Below, in pieces: positions 11,031 through 18,564 of a stretch of 64,000 nt of DNA; position 1 is the first letter of the stretch; each line of letters starts with the position of its first letter. The translations under genes and the position numbers were made by a program. A model generated the notes under the pieces. It searched no databases and had not been told where the DNA came from. It saw only the letters and a list, made by a program, of their open reading frames with translations. Source of the stretch: Paracoccus homiensis (GTDB lineage: Bacteria; Pseudomonadota; Alphaproteobacteria; Rhodobacterales; Rhodobacteraceae); assembly GCF_900111675.1 (NCBI RefSeq), contig NZ_FOHO01000005.1, forward strand, positions 180,827 to 244,826. The letters run 5' to 3'.

Positions 11031-11362
11031 TCGACCAGTATTCCGAACTTTCCATCTGGATCGTCATCATCGCGCTGGGGATCGGCACCTTCCTGATCCG
11101 CTGGTCGTTTCTGGGTGCCCTGGGCAATCGCGACATGCCGGAATGGGTGCTGCGCATGCTGCGCTATACGCCGGTGGCGGTGCTGCCCGCGCTGGTCGCG
11201 CCCTTGGTGATGTGGCCCGCGGCGACCGACGGTCAGCCCGACCCCGCCCGCCTGTCGGCGGCGGCGGCGACCGTGGCGGTTGGCGTGCTGACCAAGAACG
11301 TGATCCTGTCGATCCTTGCGGGCGCGATCACGCTGTTCGGGCTGCTTTACGTTCTGGGATAG
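11027..11362 (+). CDS. azlD: AzlD-family small subunit of branched-chain amino acid exporter
   Basis: The 111-residue partner of AzlC. It has three or four membrane segments and the family pattern GTFLIRWSFLGALG near residues 19-32, then RYTPVAVLPALVAPLV and a C-terminal NVILSILAG segment. It starts in an ATGA overlap with azlC. Its 3' end overlaps the convergent lipoprotein gene at 11347-11976 by 16 bases, so no terminator separates the two transcripts. Confidence 0.9.
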   Translation: MIDQYSELSIWIVIIALGIGTFLIRWSFLGALGNRDMPEWVLRMLRYTPVAVLPALVAPLVMWPAATDGQPDPARLSAAAATVAVGVLTKNVILSILAGAITLFGLLYVLG

Positions 11363-11976
11363 CCGGTGAACTGACCGTCCTTCTGACGGATCAGGACGTT
11401 ATGGTTATTGGCCGGGTCGCCGTCATGGTGACGCTTCGAGGTGACGCCGGGAAGGGTCATGAACCAGTTGCGCAGCTTGATCGGGGAAAACCCGCTTGGC
11501 GCGCCCTGAAATCCTGGAGCGCCCCGCAGGACCGTGCCGGTTTCGACCGCGCAGAAGCTTTTGTTGGCCGCGCCATTCGCCTCGGCCCGGCGGATGGCCA
11601 GATCGGCGACCTCGCGGGTGACGGGCACGCTGTCCTCGGCCACCCAATAGGTGCTGCGGGCATGATAATCGATGTAGAAATTCTTGAAATTGTCGGTGAT
11701 GCCATACAGGACATCATGCCGTTCAGGAATCCGGGGATGTTTCCAGCTGCCGGCCGGATCATAGATCACGCGCTGGCTGCCATTGATCATCAAGGCCGAG
11801 TGACCGCCCTGCCCGCGCGGAATACCGATGACGGTGAACAGCGTGATCGAGGGGGCCTCGTCCGATACGAACCGGGCCTTGCGCACCTCTTCGGCATCGT
11901 CCCAGACGTTATCGGCACCGCAGGCGGCCAGAACCGCCGGCAGGGACGCCGCCAGAAACACTCGTCTTTTCATCAC
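11347..11976 (-). CDS. Lipoprotein, possible permuted papain-fold (NlpC/P60-like) enzyme
   Basis: A 209-residue lipoprotein: the signal sequence ends in the lipobox LAAC with Cys19. The body contains GGHSALMI near residue 57 and, further on, NKSFCAVETG near residue 140. A His before a Cys is the order found in circularly permuted papain-fold hydrolases such as the YiiX/LRAT group, so a peptidase, amidase or acyltransferase role in the periplasm is possible; this is inference from two motifs only. It starts 18 bases after the stop of the oxidase subunit IV gene on the same strand, so it probably shares that transcript. Confidence 0.75.
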   Translation of the reverse strand: MMKRRVFLAASLPAVLAACGADNVWDDAEEVRKARFVSDEAPSITLFTVIGIPRGQGGHSALMINGSQRVIYDPAGSWKHPRIPERHDVLYGITDNFKNFYIDYHARSTYWVAEDSVPVTREVADLAIRRAEANGAANKSFCAVETGTVLRGAPGFQGAPSGFSPIKLRNWFMTLPGVTSKRHHDGDPANNHNVLIRQKDGQFTGYPRT

Positions 11977-11994
11977 CGGTATCCGCGACAGAGA

Positions 11995-12147
11995 TCAGGA
12001 ATTGGCAAGCGCCATGAAGATCAGGACGGCCACCGACAGAATAACCACCCAAGTTGCCATTTTGATGAAACCGGCAAAGGTTTTCTTGTGCTCGGTGATG
12101 TCCATCGACCCGTGCTGATGTTCCGAAACTTCGTGATGCGTGGCCAT
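11995..12147 (-). CDS. ctaH: aa3-type cytochrome c oxidase subunit IV
   Basis: A 50-residue gene. The product runs [29 protein letters not shown], then one membrane helix ([18 protein letters not shown]) and ends ANS. It closely matches my memory of the Paracoccus denitrificans aa3 oxidase subunit IV, also about 50 residues with a histidine-rich N-terminus, TFAGFIK and an ALANS end. That subunit binds subunits I and III of the terminal oxidase and is not essential for electron transfer. AGGGGGC lies 5 bases before the ATG. It starts 12 bases after the MBL-fold gene and is followed by a lipoprotein gene; the main oxidase subunits are not in this window. Confidence 0.9.
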   Translation of the reverse strand: MATHHEVSEHQHGSMDITEHKKTFAGFIKMATWVVILSVAVLIFMALANS

Positions 12148-12159
12148 GGCTGCCCCCTG

Positions 12160-13224
12160 TTACCTCGATATTTCCGCGATAGCCGAAACTGCCGGGGCTG
12201 TCACGCCCCCCCACAATATCGCGCCATCGCTTTCGCCGACTGGTGCGATTCTGCCCCGCTGATGCAGGTGGTTCACATGCGCGACCGCCTCGACCAGCGC
12301 CAGTCCGAACTCGGCCTCACCGATGCGGCGCTTGAACAGGATGTCAAAGCAATCGACGGCGCTGCGGGGACCGGCCTGCAAGGCCTGTTCCAGCCTGTTC
12401 AACGCGCCGTGGTGATTGTCGATCAGCTGCCGCAGCCGCGTCGGCAGCCCCCGGAAGGGCAGCTTGTGCCCCGGCAGAACCAGCTGATCGTCGCGCGCAA
12501 GCCCGGCAAGCCGCGTACAGCTTTCCAGCCACTCGCCCACCGGATCCGCCTGCGGCTCGGTCGGGTAGACGCCAAGATTGGGCGAGATCGAGGGCAGCAA
12601 CTGATCGCCACCGATGACCAGCCCGTCATCCTGCGACCAGAAGGTCGCATGGCGCGGCGCGTGCCCGTCACCCAAGGCGACCCGCCAGCGACGCCCGCCA
12701 AAGCCGACGATCTGCCCTTCGGACAGCCGCGTGAAACCAAGCGGCAGCGGGTGGACCACATCGGCCGAGTTATAGGGCGCCTGCGCGGCGCGGCGTTCCA
12801 GCATCCCGGCAGGCATCCCCGCCTGTTTCCAGAACCGCAGCGCCTGTGGTGTGGGACGATCCTGCCGGTCCAGCACCAGCATCCGCGCCATCAACCAGGC
12901 GGTGCGCGACATCATCAGTTCGGCATCGTCACCGGCCATGAACCAGCCCGCAAGGCCGATATGGTCGGGGTGATGATGCGTGCCGATCACGCGCCGGATC
13001 GGACGGCCGCGCAACGGCCCCGTGCGCAGTGCCTGCCAGATCTGGCGACCGCGCCTTGTATCCAGTCCGGTATCCACGATGGTCCAGCCATCGCCATCAT
13101 CCAGCGCAAAGACATTGACATGGTCCAGCGCCATCGGCAGCGGCAGGCGCAACCACAGCACGCCCTCGGCAAGCTCTGTGGCCTGACCTTCCACAGGCGG
13201 GGTCTGGAACGGCGTGACGATCAC
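12160..13224 (-). CDS. MBL-fold metallohydrolase
   Basis: A 354-residue metallo-beta-lactamase-fold hydrolase. The zinc-binding motif THHHPDHIGLAG is at about residues 82-93, a further metal His is likely in LGDGHAPRHATFW, the bridging Asp in VIGGDQLL, and a late His in LVLPGHKLPF. A C-terminal helical domain of about 90 residues ends the chain. Such proteins often cleave thioesters or phosphodiesters. The GTG start at 13224 overlaps the stop of the acyl-CoA dehydrogenase gene (GTGA), so a thioesterase-like role in the same pathway is plausible but not shown. Confidence 0.88.
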   Translation of the reverse strand: MIVTPFQTPPVEGQATELAEGVLWLRLPLPMALDHVNVFALDDGDGWTIVDTGLDTRRGRQIWQALRTGPLRGRPIRRVIGTHHHPDHIGLAGWFMAGDDAELMMSRTAWLMARMLVLDRQDRPTPQALRFWKQAGMPAGMLERRAAQAPYNSADVVHPLPLGFTRLSEGQIVGFGGRRWRVALGDGHAPRHATFWSQDDGLVIGGDQLLPSISPNLGVYPTEPQADPVGEWLESCTRLAGLARDDQLVLPGHKLPFRGLPTRLRQLIDNHHGALNRLEQALQAGPRSAVDCFDILFKRRIGEAEFGLALVEAVAHVNHLHQRGRIAPVGESDGAILWGGVTAPAVSAIAEISR

Positions 13225-14918
13225 GCCGCGAAATCCCCCGCCAGATGCGCGTCCTGTAGCGCAGTCAGGTCGTCCAGACCGGCCAGCGCCTCTTGCAGTT
13301 CGGCTGCGGCACGCGGCAGCACGCGCAGGATATGCACCCGCGCCAGCGCGACATGCGCGCCGCCGCCATGACGGGCCGCACGCAGATGATAATGCGCGCC
13401 CAGAACGCGCGCAAAGGCCGACAGATAGGGCACCGCCCCGGCAAAGCGCAGCGTCAGGTCGCGTTCCAGCAATGACTGCGTGGCTTCGCGCAGGGTTTCC
13501 GCAGCCTGCAATACCGGATCTGTCAGATCGGGATGGTCATGATGCGCGGCCTTCGCCCCGTCGAAAATTTCGTCCAGAAGGCGCATCGCGGCGTCGCCGC
13601 CATCCGACAGCTTGCGCCCTACCAGATCCATCGCCTGAATGCCGTTGGTGCCCTCGTAGATCGGAGTGATGCGGACATCGCGCAGATACTGCGCCGCGCC
13701 GGTTTCCTCGACATAACCCATGCCGCCATGCACCTGAACGCCCATATCGGCCACGCGCACGCCGACATCGGTGCCATAGGCCTTGGCGATCGGGGTCAGA
13801 AACGCCGCGCGGGCCGCATGATCGCGATCGCCGGTGGCGCGTTCCATGTCGATTGCGGTCGCACAGGCCAGACCGATCGCGCGGGCGGCGAACACCTCGG
13901 CCCGGGCGGTGGCCAGCATCCGGCGGACATCGGGATGCTGGATGATCTGACCCATCTGATTGCGATCCTGCGCATAGGCGACGGCCTGCTGCAGCGCAGC
14001 CTCGGCCACGCCGACGCCCTGCATGCCGACGCCAAGACGGGCGCAGTTCATCATCGTGAACATCGCCGCCATGCCCTTGTGTTCGGCCCCGACCAGCCAG
14101 CCGGTCGCCCCCTCGAAGCTCATGACACAGGTGGGGCTGCCATGGATTCCCAGCTTTTCTTCAAGGCTGACGACCTTCAGGCTGTTGGCGCGGCCCGGCT
14201 TGCCGTTCTCGTCGGGGATCAGCTTGGGCACCATGAACAGGCTGATGCCGCGCGTGCCCTTGGCGCCATCGGGCAGACGCGCCAGCACCAGATGGCAGAC
14301 GTTTTCGGTCACGTCGCTGTCGCCCCAGGTGATGAAGATCTTCTGCCCCGTGACCGAATAGGTGCCGTCCTCGTTCCGTTCGGCCTTGGTCGTCAACGCG
14401 CCGACATCGCTGCCCGCGCCGGGCTCGGTCAGGTTCATAGTGCCCGACCATTCGCCCGAGGTCAGCTTGGGCAGATACAGCGCCTTCAGCTCGTCGCTGG
14501 CGTGATGCTCCAACGCCTCGATCTGGCCCTGCGTCAGCAGCGGGTTCAGTTGCAGCGCAAGATTGGCGCCCGACATCATGTCGGCGACCGCCATGTTCAG
14601 CGCCTGTGGCAGGCCCATGCCGCCATATTCGGGATCGGCGGCCAGCCCGACCCAGCCGCCCTCGGCGATCGCGCGGAACCCGTCGGCAAAGCCGGGCGAG
14701 GATCGCACCACCCCGTTTTCAAGCCGCGCGGGCGTCAGGTCGCCATTGCGGTTCAGCGGCGCCAGCACGTTCGAGGTCAGCTTGCCGGCCTCGTTCAGGA
14801 TCGCATCGGCGGTTTCGGGGGTGGCTTCGGCAAATCGTTCGGTGGCCGCGACATCGGCAAATGGCACGACATGGCGCAGCATGAACTGGATCTGTTCGAC
14901 CGGTGCCCTATAGGACAT
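13221..14918 (-). CDS. Acyl-CoA dehydrogenase, DmdC-type
   Basis: A 565-residue FAD-dependent acyl-CoA dehydrogenase, longer than the usual 380 because of an added C-terminal domain. This is the architecture of 3-methylmercaptopropionyl-CoA dehydrogenase (DmdC) and relatives. Landmarks are WSGTMNLTEPGAGSDVGAL (FAD and substrate loop), KIFITWGDSDV, QVHGGMGYVEE and DVRITPIYEGTNGIQAMDL, the last carrying the likely catalytic Glu. The start at 14918 follows AGGGGGGAAATC. It is co-translated with the MBL-fold gene. Electrons should go through ETF to the ETF-QO encoded at 6393-8048. DmdC and general acyl-CoA roles cannot be separated here, as no other DMSP genes are present. Confidence 0.9.
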   Translation of the reverse strand: MSYRAPVEQIQFMLRHVVPFADVAATERFAEATPETADAILNEAGKLTSNVLAPLNRNGDLTPARLENGVVRSSPGFADGFRAIAEGGWVGLAADPEYGGMGLPQALNMAVADMMSGANLALQLNPLLTQGQIEALEHHASDELKALYLPKLTSGEWSGTMNLTEPGAGSDVGALTTKAERNEDGTYSVTGQKIFITWGDSDVTENVCHLVLARLPDGAKGTRGISLFMVPKLIPDENGKPGRANSLKVVSLEEKLGIHGSPTCVMSFEGATGWLVGAEHKGMAAMFTMMNCARLGVGMQGVGVAEAALQQAVAYAQDRNQMGQIIQHPDVRRMLATARAEVFAARAIGLACATAIDMERATGDRDHAARAAFLTPIAKAYGTDVGVRVADMGVQVHGGMGYVEETGAAQYLRDVRITPIYEGTNGIQAMDLVGRKLSDGGDAAMRLLDEIFDGAKAAHHDHPDLTDPVLQAAETLREATQSLLERDLTLRFAGAVPYLSAFARVLGAHYHLRAARHGGGAHVALARVHILRVLPRAAAELQEALAGLDDLTALQDAHLAGDFAA

Positions 14919-15039
14919 GATTTCCCCCCTTCGGAATGCGCGACGCAGACGGGTCGCCAAGGCTGTCAGGGGCATCTTAGGCAGGTGATCGCAGGTCACA
15001 ACCGAAACCCCGCGTCACGACCCCCGCGCCAAGGTCGCA

Positions 15040-15061
15040 CCCGCCCCGGAACCGGGACGGG
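15040..15061 (-). terminator. Hairpin after glutamate dehydrogenase gene
   Basis: A 10-bp stem on the minus strand, CCCGTCCCGG / CCGGGGCGGG with a two-base loop and one T-G wobble, lies 20 bases past the stop of the dehydrogenase gene. No T run follows, so it may terminate weakly or protect the 3' end. Confidence 0.45.
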
Positions 15062-15080
15062 CGCTGTGTGTCAGGCCCGG

Positions 15081-16508
15081 TTACAGACCCAGCGAACCAT
15101 AGACATTCGAGATGCGGCGGATCGCCACCACATAGGCCGCCGTCCGCATGTCATCGACGCGCGGGTTGGCCATCCACACCTCTTTCATCTTGCCGAACGC
15201 CTCGCGCATGGTGTCGTCCAGACCCGAACGCACCAGTTCAAGTTCATCGGCGCCGACAAGGAACTGATCCTTGAAGCCCTTGGCCAGCGTGAAATTGGTG
15301 CCGGTATCGGCCGAGATCCGCTCCAGCTCTTCGATCAACATGCGGGCGCGGGCCTCTTCGTGGCGACGCTCCAGTCGGCCAAGGCTGATCTGCGACAGGT
15401 TCTTGACCCATTCGAAATAGGACACCGTCACACCGCCCGCGTTGGCATACATGTCGGGGATGATCACGATACCCTTGCGCTTCAGGATCTCGTCGGCATC
15501 GGCGGTCACGGGACCGTTCGCGGCCTCGATGATCAGCTTGCACTTGATCCGGTCGGCATTCTTGGCGTGGATCACGCTTTCGACGGCGGCCGGGATCAGG
15601 ATGTCGCATTCGTCTTCCAGACGGGCCAGACCCTCTTCGTGGTAATCGCCACCGGCAAAGCCGCGCACCCCACCGGTCGAGATGATGTGCCCGCGCAGCG
15701 CATCGATATTGATGCCCTGCGGATTAGTGATGGCCCCGTCGCGTTCGATGACGCAGGTGACCAGCGCCTTGTCTTCCGCCGACAGGAACTGTGCGGCGTG
15801 ATAGCCCACATTGCCCAGACCCTGCACGATCACGCGCTTGCCGGCCAGCGTGCCTTCCAGACCTGCGCGCTTCATCACGTCGTCATGGCGGAAGAATTCG
15901 CGCAGGGCATATTGCACACCACGGCCCGTCGCCTCGACCCGGCCGTCGATGCCGCCCGCGCTGCGCGGCTTGCCGGTCACGCAGGCCTTGGCGTTGATGT
16001 CGTCGGGATGCAGGCGCTTGTAGGCATCGGCCATCCACGCCATTTCCCGCTCGCCCGTGCCCATGTCGGGGGCCGGCACGTTCTGGCTGGGCGAAATCAG
16101 GTTGCGGCGCGACAGTTCATAGGTGAAGCGACGCGTCACACGTTCCAGCTCATCCTCGTTCCAGGCGCGGGGATCGATCTTCAGACCGCCCTTCGAACCG
16201 CCGAACGGCACCTCGACCAAGGCGCATTTATAACTCATCAGCGCGGCCAGCGCCTCGACCTCATCCTGGTTCACATCCAGCGAATAGCGGATGCCGCCCT
16301 TGACCGGTTCCATATGTTCGGAATGGACCGAACGGTAGCCGGTGAAGGTATGGATCTCGCCACGCAGGCGGACCCCGAAACGTACCGTGTAGGTCGAGTT
16401 GCAGACCCGGATCTTTTCTTCCAGCCCCGGCGGCAAGGTCATCAACCCTGCGGCGTGGGTGTACATCCGCTCGACCGAGTCGCGGAATGACGTATGCGTG
16501 CTGGCCAT
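15081..16508 (-). CDS. Glu/Leu/Phe/Val-family glutamate dehydrogenase
   Basis: This enzyme interconverts glutamate and 2-oxoglutarate plus ammonia. The 475-residue protein shows PVKGGIRYS and the catalytic-lysine region CALVEVPFGGSKGGL, then the Rossmann loop VIVQGLGNVGYHAA and GPVTADADEIL in the cofactor domain. It belongs to the hexameric class with an extended C-terminus. NAD versus NADP use cannot be read with confidence. The start at 16508 follows AGGAGGC. It is monocistronic, divergent from a TetR-type regulator 240 bases away, which may control it. Confidence 0.93.
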   Translation of the reverse strand: MASTHTSFRDSVERMYTHAAGLMTLPPGLEEKIRVCNSTYTVRFGVRLRGEIHTFTGYRSVHSEHMEPVKGGIRYSLDVNQDEVEALAALMSYKCALVEVPFGGSKGGLKIDPRAWNEDELERVTRRFTYELSRRNLISPSQNVPAPDMGTGEREMAWMADAYKRLHPDDINAKACVTGKPRSAGGIDGRVEATGRGVQYALREFFRHDDVMKRAGLEGTLAGKRVIVQGLGNVGYHAAQFLSAEDKALVTCVIERDGAITNPQGINIDALRGHIISTGGVRGFAGGDYHEEGLARLEDECDILIPAAVESVIHAKNADRIKCKLIIEAANGPVTADADEILKRKGIVIIPDMYANAGGVTVSYFEWVKNLSQISLGRLERRHEEARARMLIEELERISADTGTNFTLAKGFKDQFLVGADELELVRSGLDDTMREAFGKMKEVWMANPRVDDMRTAAYVVAIRRISNVYGSLGL

Positions 16509-16614
16509 GAAAGCCTCCTGTTTCGCTTGGCACGAATCTTGTCTTTCAGGAATAGGTGAATCCCCGCCGCAAGGCCACGCCATGTCGGCGCTAACACGCC
16601 GATCACCATTGCAG

Positions 16615-16629
16615 AGATTTGCGTAATCT
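16615..16629. promoter_or_regulatory. Candidate TetR operator dyad
   Basis: AGATT (16615-16619), five bases, then AATCT (16625-16629) form a perfect dyad, with partly matching flanks (TTGC on the left, CAAA on the right). It lies midway between the glutamate dehydrogenase gene and the divergent TetR gene, where an autoregulatory operator would be expected. Single site, no second copy seen; low certainty. Confidence 0.3.
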
Positions 16630-16748
16630 GGCAAATTCCCACGATTATTGGACCATCCGCGCCAGTTTTCAGGCCGAGCCGCTGCAAGTCAGCAACCCGT
16701 CGCCCCGGGCCGCGTTGTACAGGCGATGTCAGTATTGGATTTTTGAAG

Positions 16749-17393
16749 ATGTCGAATAGTAAAAAACAGAATAAGGTCATCGAAGGCCGCAAGTTCATTC
16801 AGGTGTGCAACGGGGCCAAGGAAATCTTTCTGCGAGACGGCTACGCCGGTGCAAGCGTCGACGACATCGCCCGGCAGGCAGGCGTCTCGAAAGCCACGCT
16901 TTACGCGTATTTTCCCGACAAGACGCTGATGTTCCAAGAGGTTCTGCGTTCGGAAATCGAATCCCGCAAGGAAGGTCCGTTGCAGAAGGTATCCGGCGAC
17001 GAACCCGCCGCGGTGGCCCTGCCCCGGATCGGCGGATTGATCGCGGCATGGCTGGCCCGCGACGCCGAACTGCGCATCTATCGCCTGACCGTGGGCGAGG
17101 CGACGCGCTTTCCCAACATCGCCACCGCCTATCACGCCAGCCTGACCAAGCTGCTGATCGCGCCCTTGGCGCAACTGCTGAAGCATTTCCATCAGCGCGG
17201 CGAAATTCAGGTCGCCGATGCCGACCGCGCGGCGCGTTATTTCGTGCGCCTGTGCGGCAGCGCCTCGGTCGAGGATGCGCTGCTGGCCGTGCGCAAACCC
17301 GAAGCCGATGCCGTGCGCGCCAATGGCGAAGAGGCCGGAAAACTGTTCCTGTCGGCCTTCGGTCCCAGCCGCCAGACCAGCGCCGTTGCCTGA
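16749..17393 (+). CDS. TetR/AcrR-family transcriptional regulator
   Basis: A 214-residue repressor-type regulator. The N-terminal helix-turn-helix is SVDDIARQAGVSKATLYAYF at about residues 36-55, followed by PDKTLMFQEVL, which leads into the ligand-binding domain. The C-terminal half has no motif that names a ligand. The ATG at 16749 is used; a TTG two codons upstream (16743) is also in frame. TetR proteins usually repress themselves and a neighbour, so the divergent glutamate dehydrogenase gene is the first candidate target. Confidence 0.9.
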   Translation: MSNSKKQNKVIEGRKFIQVCNGAKEIFLRDGYAGASVDDIARQAGVSKATLYAYFPDKTLMFQEVLRSEIESRKEGPLQKVSGDEPAAVALPRIGGLIAAWLARDAELRIYRLTVGEATRFPNIATAYHASLTKLLIAPLAQLLKHFHQRGEIQVADADRAARYFVRLCGSASVEDALLAVRKPEADAVRANGEEAGKLFLSAFGPSRQTSAVA

Positions 17394-17519
17394 TCGCATC
17401 GCTGCGACAGCTGAAATAATCGTGACCTTCGGGCCGGGTTCTCACAGCCCCGGCTGCGACGTATAGTCGCCTTGGAACAATCGCCCACCCATCCGGGCAT
17501 ACGAGGGAACATCGAGGAA

Positions 17520-17870
17520 ATGCTGAAGACGACGATCCTGCCGATCGCTGCACTGACCGGGCTTCTGGCGGGCTGCATGCCGGCCCCCACTCCGGTCCCG
17601 GCGCCTGCGCCGATCCCCGCCGTGCAACCTGTGCCCGTGCTGCCGACCGAGGGCATCAGCGGTCTGGAAGAACGTCAGCCCGACCTGTGCGGCGCCAAGA
17701 ACTATACCAGCGCCCTGTCCCAGCCCGGCAGCGTGATCCCGTCGCTTGGCGTGACCCGTGAATACCGCGTCGTCGAATATCGCGGGATCGAGCCGCAGGA
17801 ATACAATCCGCAGCGCGTCGTCTTCCGGCTGGACGCCTCGGGCAATATCTACAACATCGATTGCGGTTGA
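17520..17870 (+). CDS. Lipoprotein with diverged I78 peptidase-inhibitor fold
   Basis: A 116-residue lipoprotein: the signal ends in LLAGC (Cys19). A proline-rich spacer of about 25 residues (PAPTPVPAPAPIPAVQP) follows. The C-terminal 60 residues align in pattern with the next gene's I78 domain: LCGAKNY, a central RVVEYRG, then VVFRLDASGNIYNIDCG, keeping the two cysteines at the same ends. I78 proteins inhibit serine proteases such as subtilisin and elastase. This copy is more diverged than its neighbour. It lies 2 bases before the second I78 gene, so the pair is one transcript. Confidence 0.78.
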   Translation: MLKTTILPIAALTGLLAGCMPAPTPVPAPAPIPAVQPVPVLPTEGISGLEERQPDLCGAKNYTSALSQPGSVIPSLGVTREYRVVEYRGIEPQEYNPQRVVFRLDASGNIYNIDCG

Positions 17871-17872
17871 TC

Positions 17873-18157
17873 ATGCGCGCCCTTGCATTCGCGGCCCTGG
17901 CCGGACTGACATTGGCAGCCTGTGAACCCGTGACGGATGACGGCTCGCAACCGGTCCTGGATCTGCCGCAGGAATGCGGGGCCGCGGGCTATCAGGGTCT
18001 GGTCGGCCAGCCGAAAGCCGCCTTGGACAGCATGAAGTTTCCGCTGGGAACGCGGGTCATCGGCCCCGAGGACGCGGTGACCGCAGATTACCGGCCCGAT
18101 CGGCTGAACATCGAATACAGCCGCGCCGGCCTGATCGAAAAGGTCAGCTGCTACTGA
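17873..18157 (+). CDS. I78-family peptidase inhibitor lipoprotein
   Basis: A 94-residue protein with a lipoprotein signal (LTLAAC, Cys17) and a 60-residue I78 inhibitor domain: ECGAAGYQGLVGQP, then TRVIGPEDAVTADYRPDRL and the closing IEKVSCY. The pattern of CGA, GQP, a DYRPDRLN-type segment and a final Cys is the family signature. Mature protein should sit on a membrane facing the periplasm and protect against serine proteases. It follows the first I78 gene at once and is closed by a terminator at 18164-18187. Confidence 0.88.
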   Translation: MRALAFAALAGLTLAACEPVTDDGSQPVLDLPQECGAAGYQGLVGQPKAALDSMKFPLGTRVIGPEDAVTADYRPDRLNIEYSRAGLIEKVSCY

Positions 18158-18163
18158 GACGAC

Positions 18164-18187
18164 GGGCGGCCCACGGGTCGCCCTTTT
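18164..18187 (+). terminator. Rho-independent terminator after I78 pair
   Basis: A stem GGGCGGCC / GGTCGCCC with one G-T wobble and a four-base loop, directly followed by TTTT. It lies 7 bases past the stop of the second I78 gene. Confidence 0.7.
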
Positions 18188-18225
18188 CGATTGATCTGCG
18201 CGGCGCGCGGTGTCACCATTTCGTC

Positions 18226-18564
18226 ATGATGAACGCATCGCCGCCGTTTGCTGCCGATCCCGACCGCGTGGTCTTTGACCGCTCTGAACTGGGGTTGATC
18301 CTGTCGGTCTATGGTCGCTTTGTCGCGGCGGGGGAATGGCGCGACTATGCCATGTCCTTTCTGCGCGACGCGGCGATTTTCAGCGTGTTTCGCCGCGCGA
18401 CCGAACACCCGCTGTACCGCATCGAGAAACGCCCGAAGCTGCGCAATGCCCAGGGCATCTATGCCGTGATCGGCATGGATGGGCGCATCCTGAAACGCGG
18501 TCACGACCTGGGACAGGTGTTGCGGGTGCTGGAACGCAAGCTGATCCGCCCCGTCGACGATTAG
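18226..18564 (+). CDS. DUF2794-domain protein
   Basis: A 112-residue protein of the DUF2794 family, which is widespread in alphaproteobacteria and has no known function. Landmarks are VVFDRSELGLILSVYGRFVA near the N-terminus and the basic block HPLYRIEKRPKLRNAQGIY in the middle. There is no signal peptide or membrane helix, so it should be cytoplasmic. The ATG at 18226 is immediately followed by a second ATG at 18229. It overlaps the end of the convergent hrpB gene by 4 bases. Confidence 0.85.
   Translation: MMNASPPFAADPDRVVFDRSELGLILSVYGRFVAAGEWRDYAMSFLRDAAIFSVFRRATEHPLYRIEKRPKLRNAQGIYAVIGMDGRILKRGHDLGQVLRVLERKLIRPVDD

Noticed and set aside
13533..16490. A very long open frame on the plus strand, 985 codons
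   Set aside because: It runs antisense to the acyl-CoA dehydrogenase and glutamate dehydrogenase genes, has no family features and a histidine-rich, low-complexity composition. It is a by-product of high-GC codon usage, as are similar antisense frames over glnD, etf-QO and sufB.
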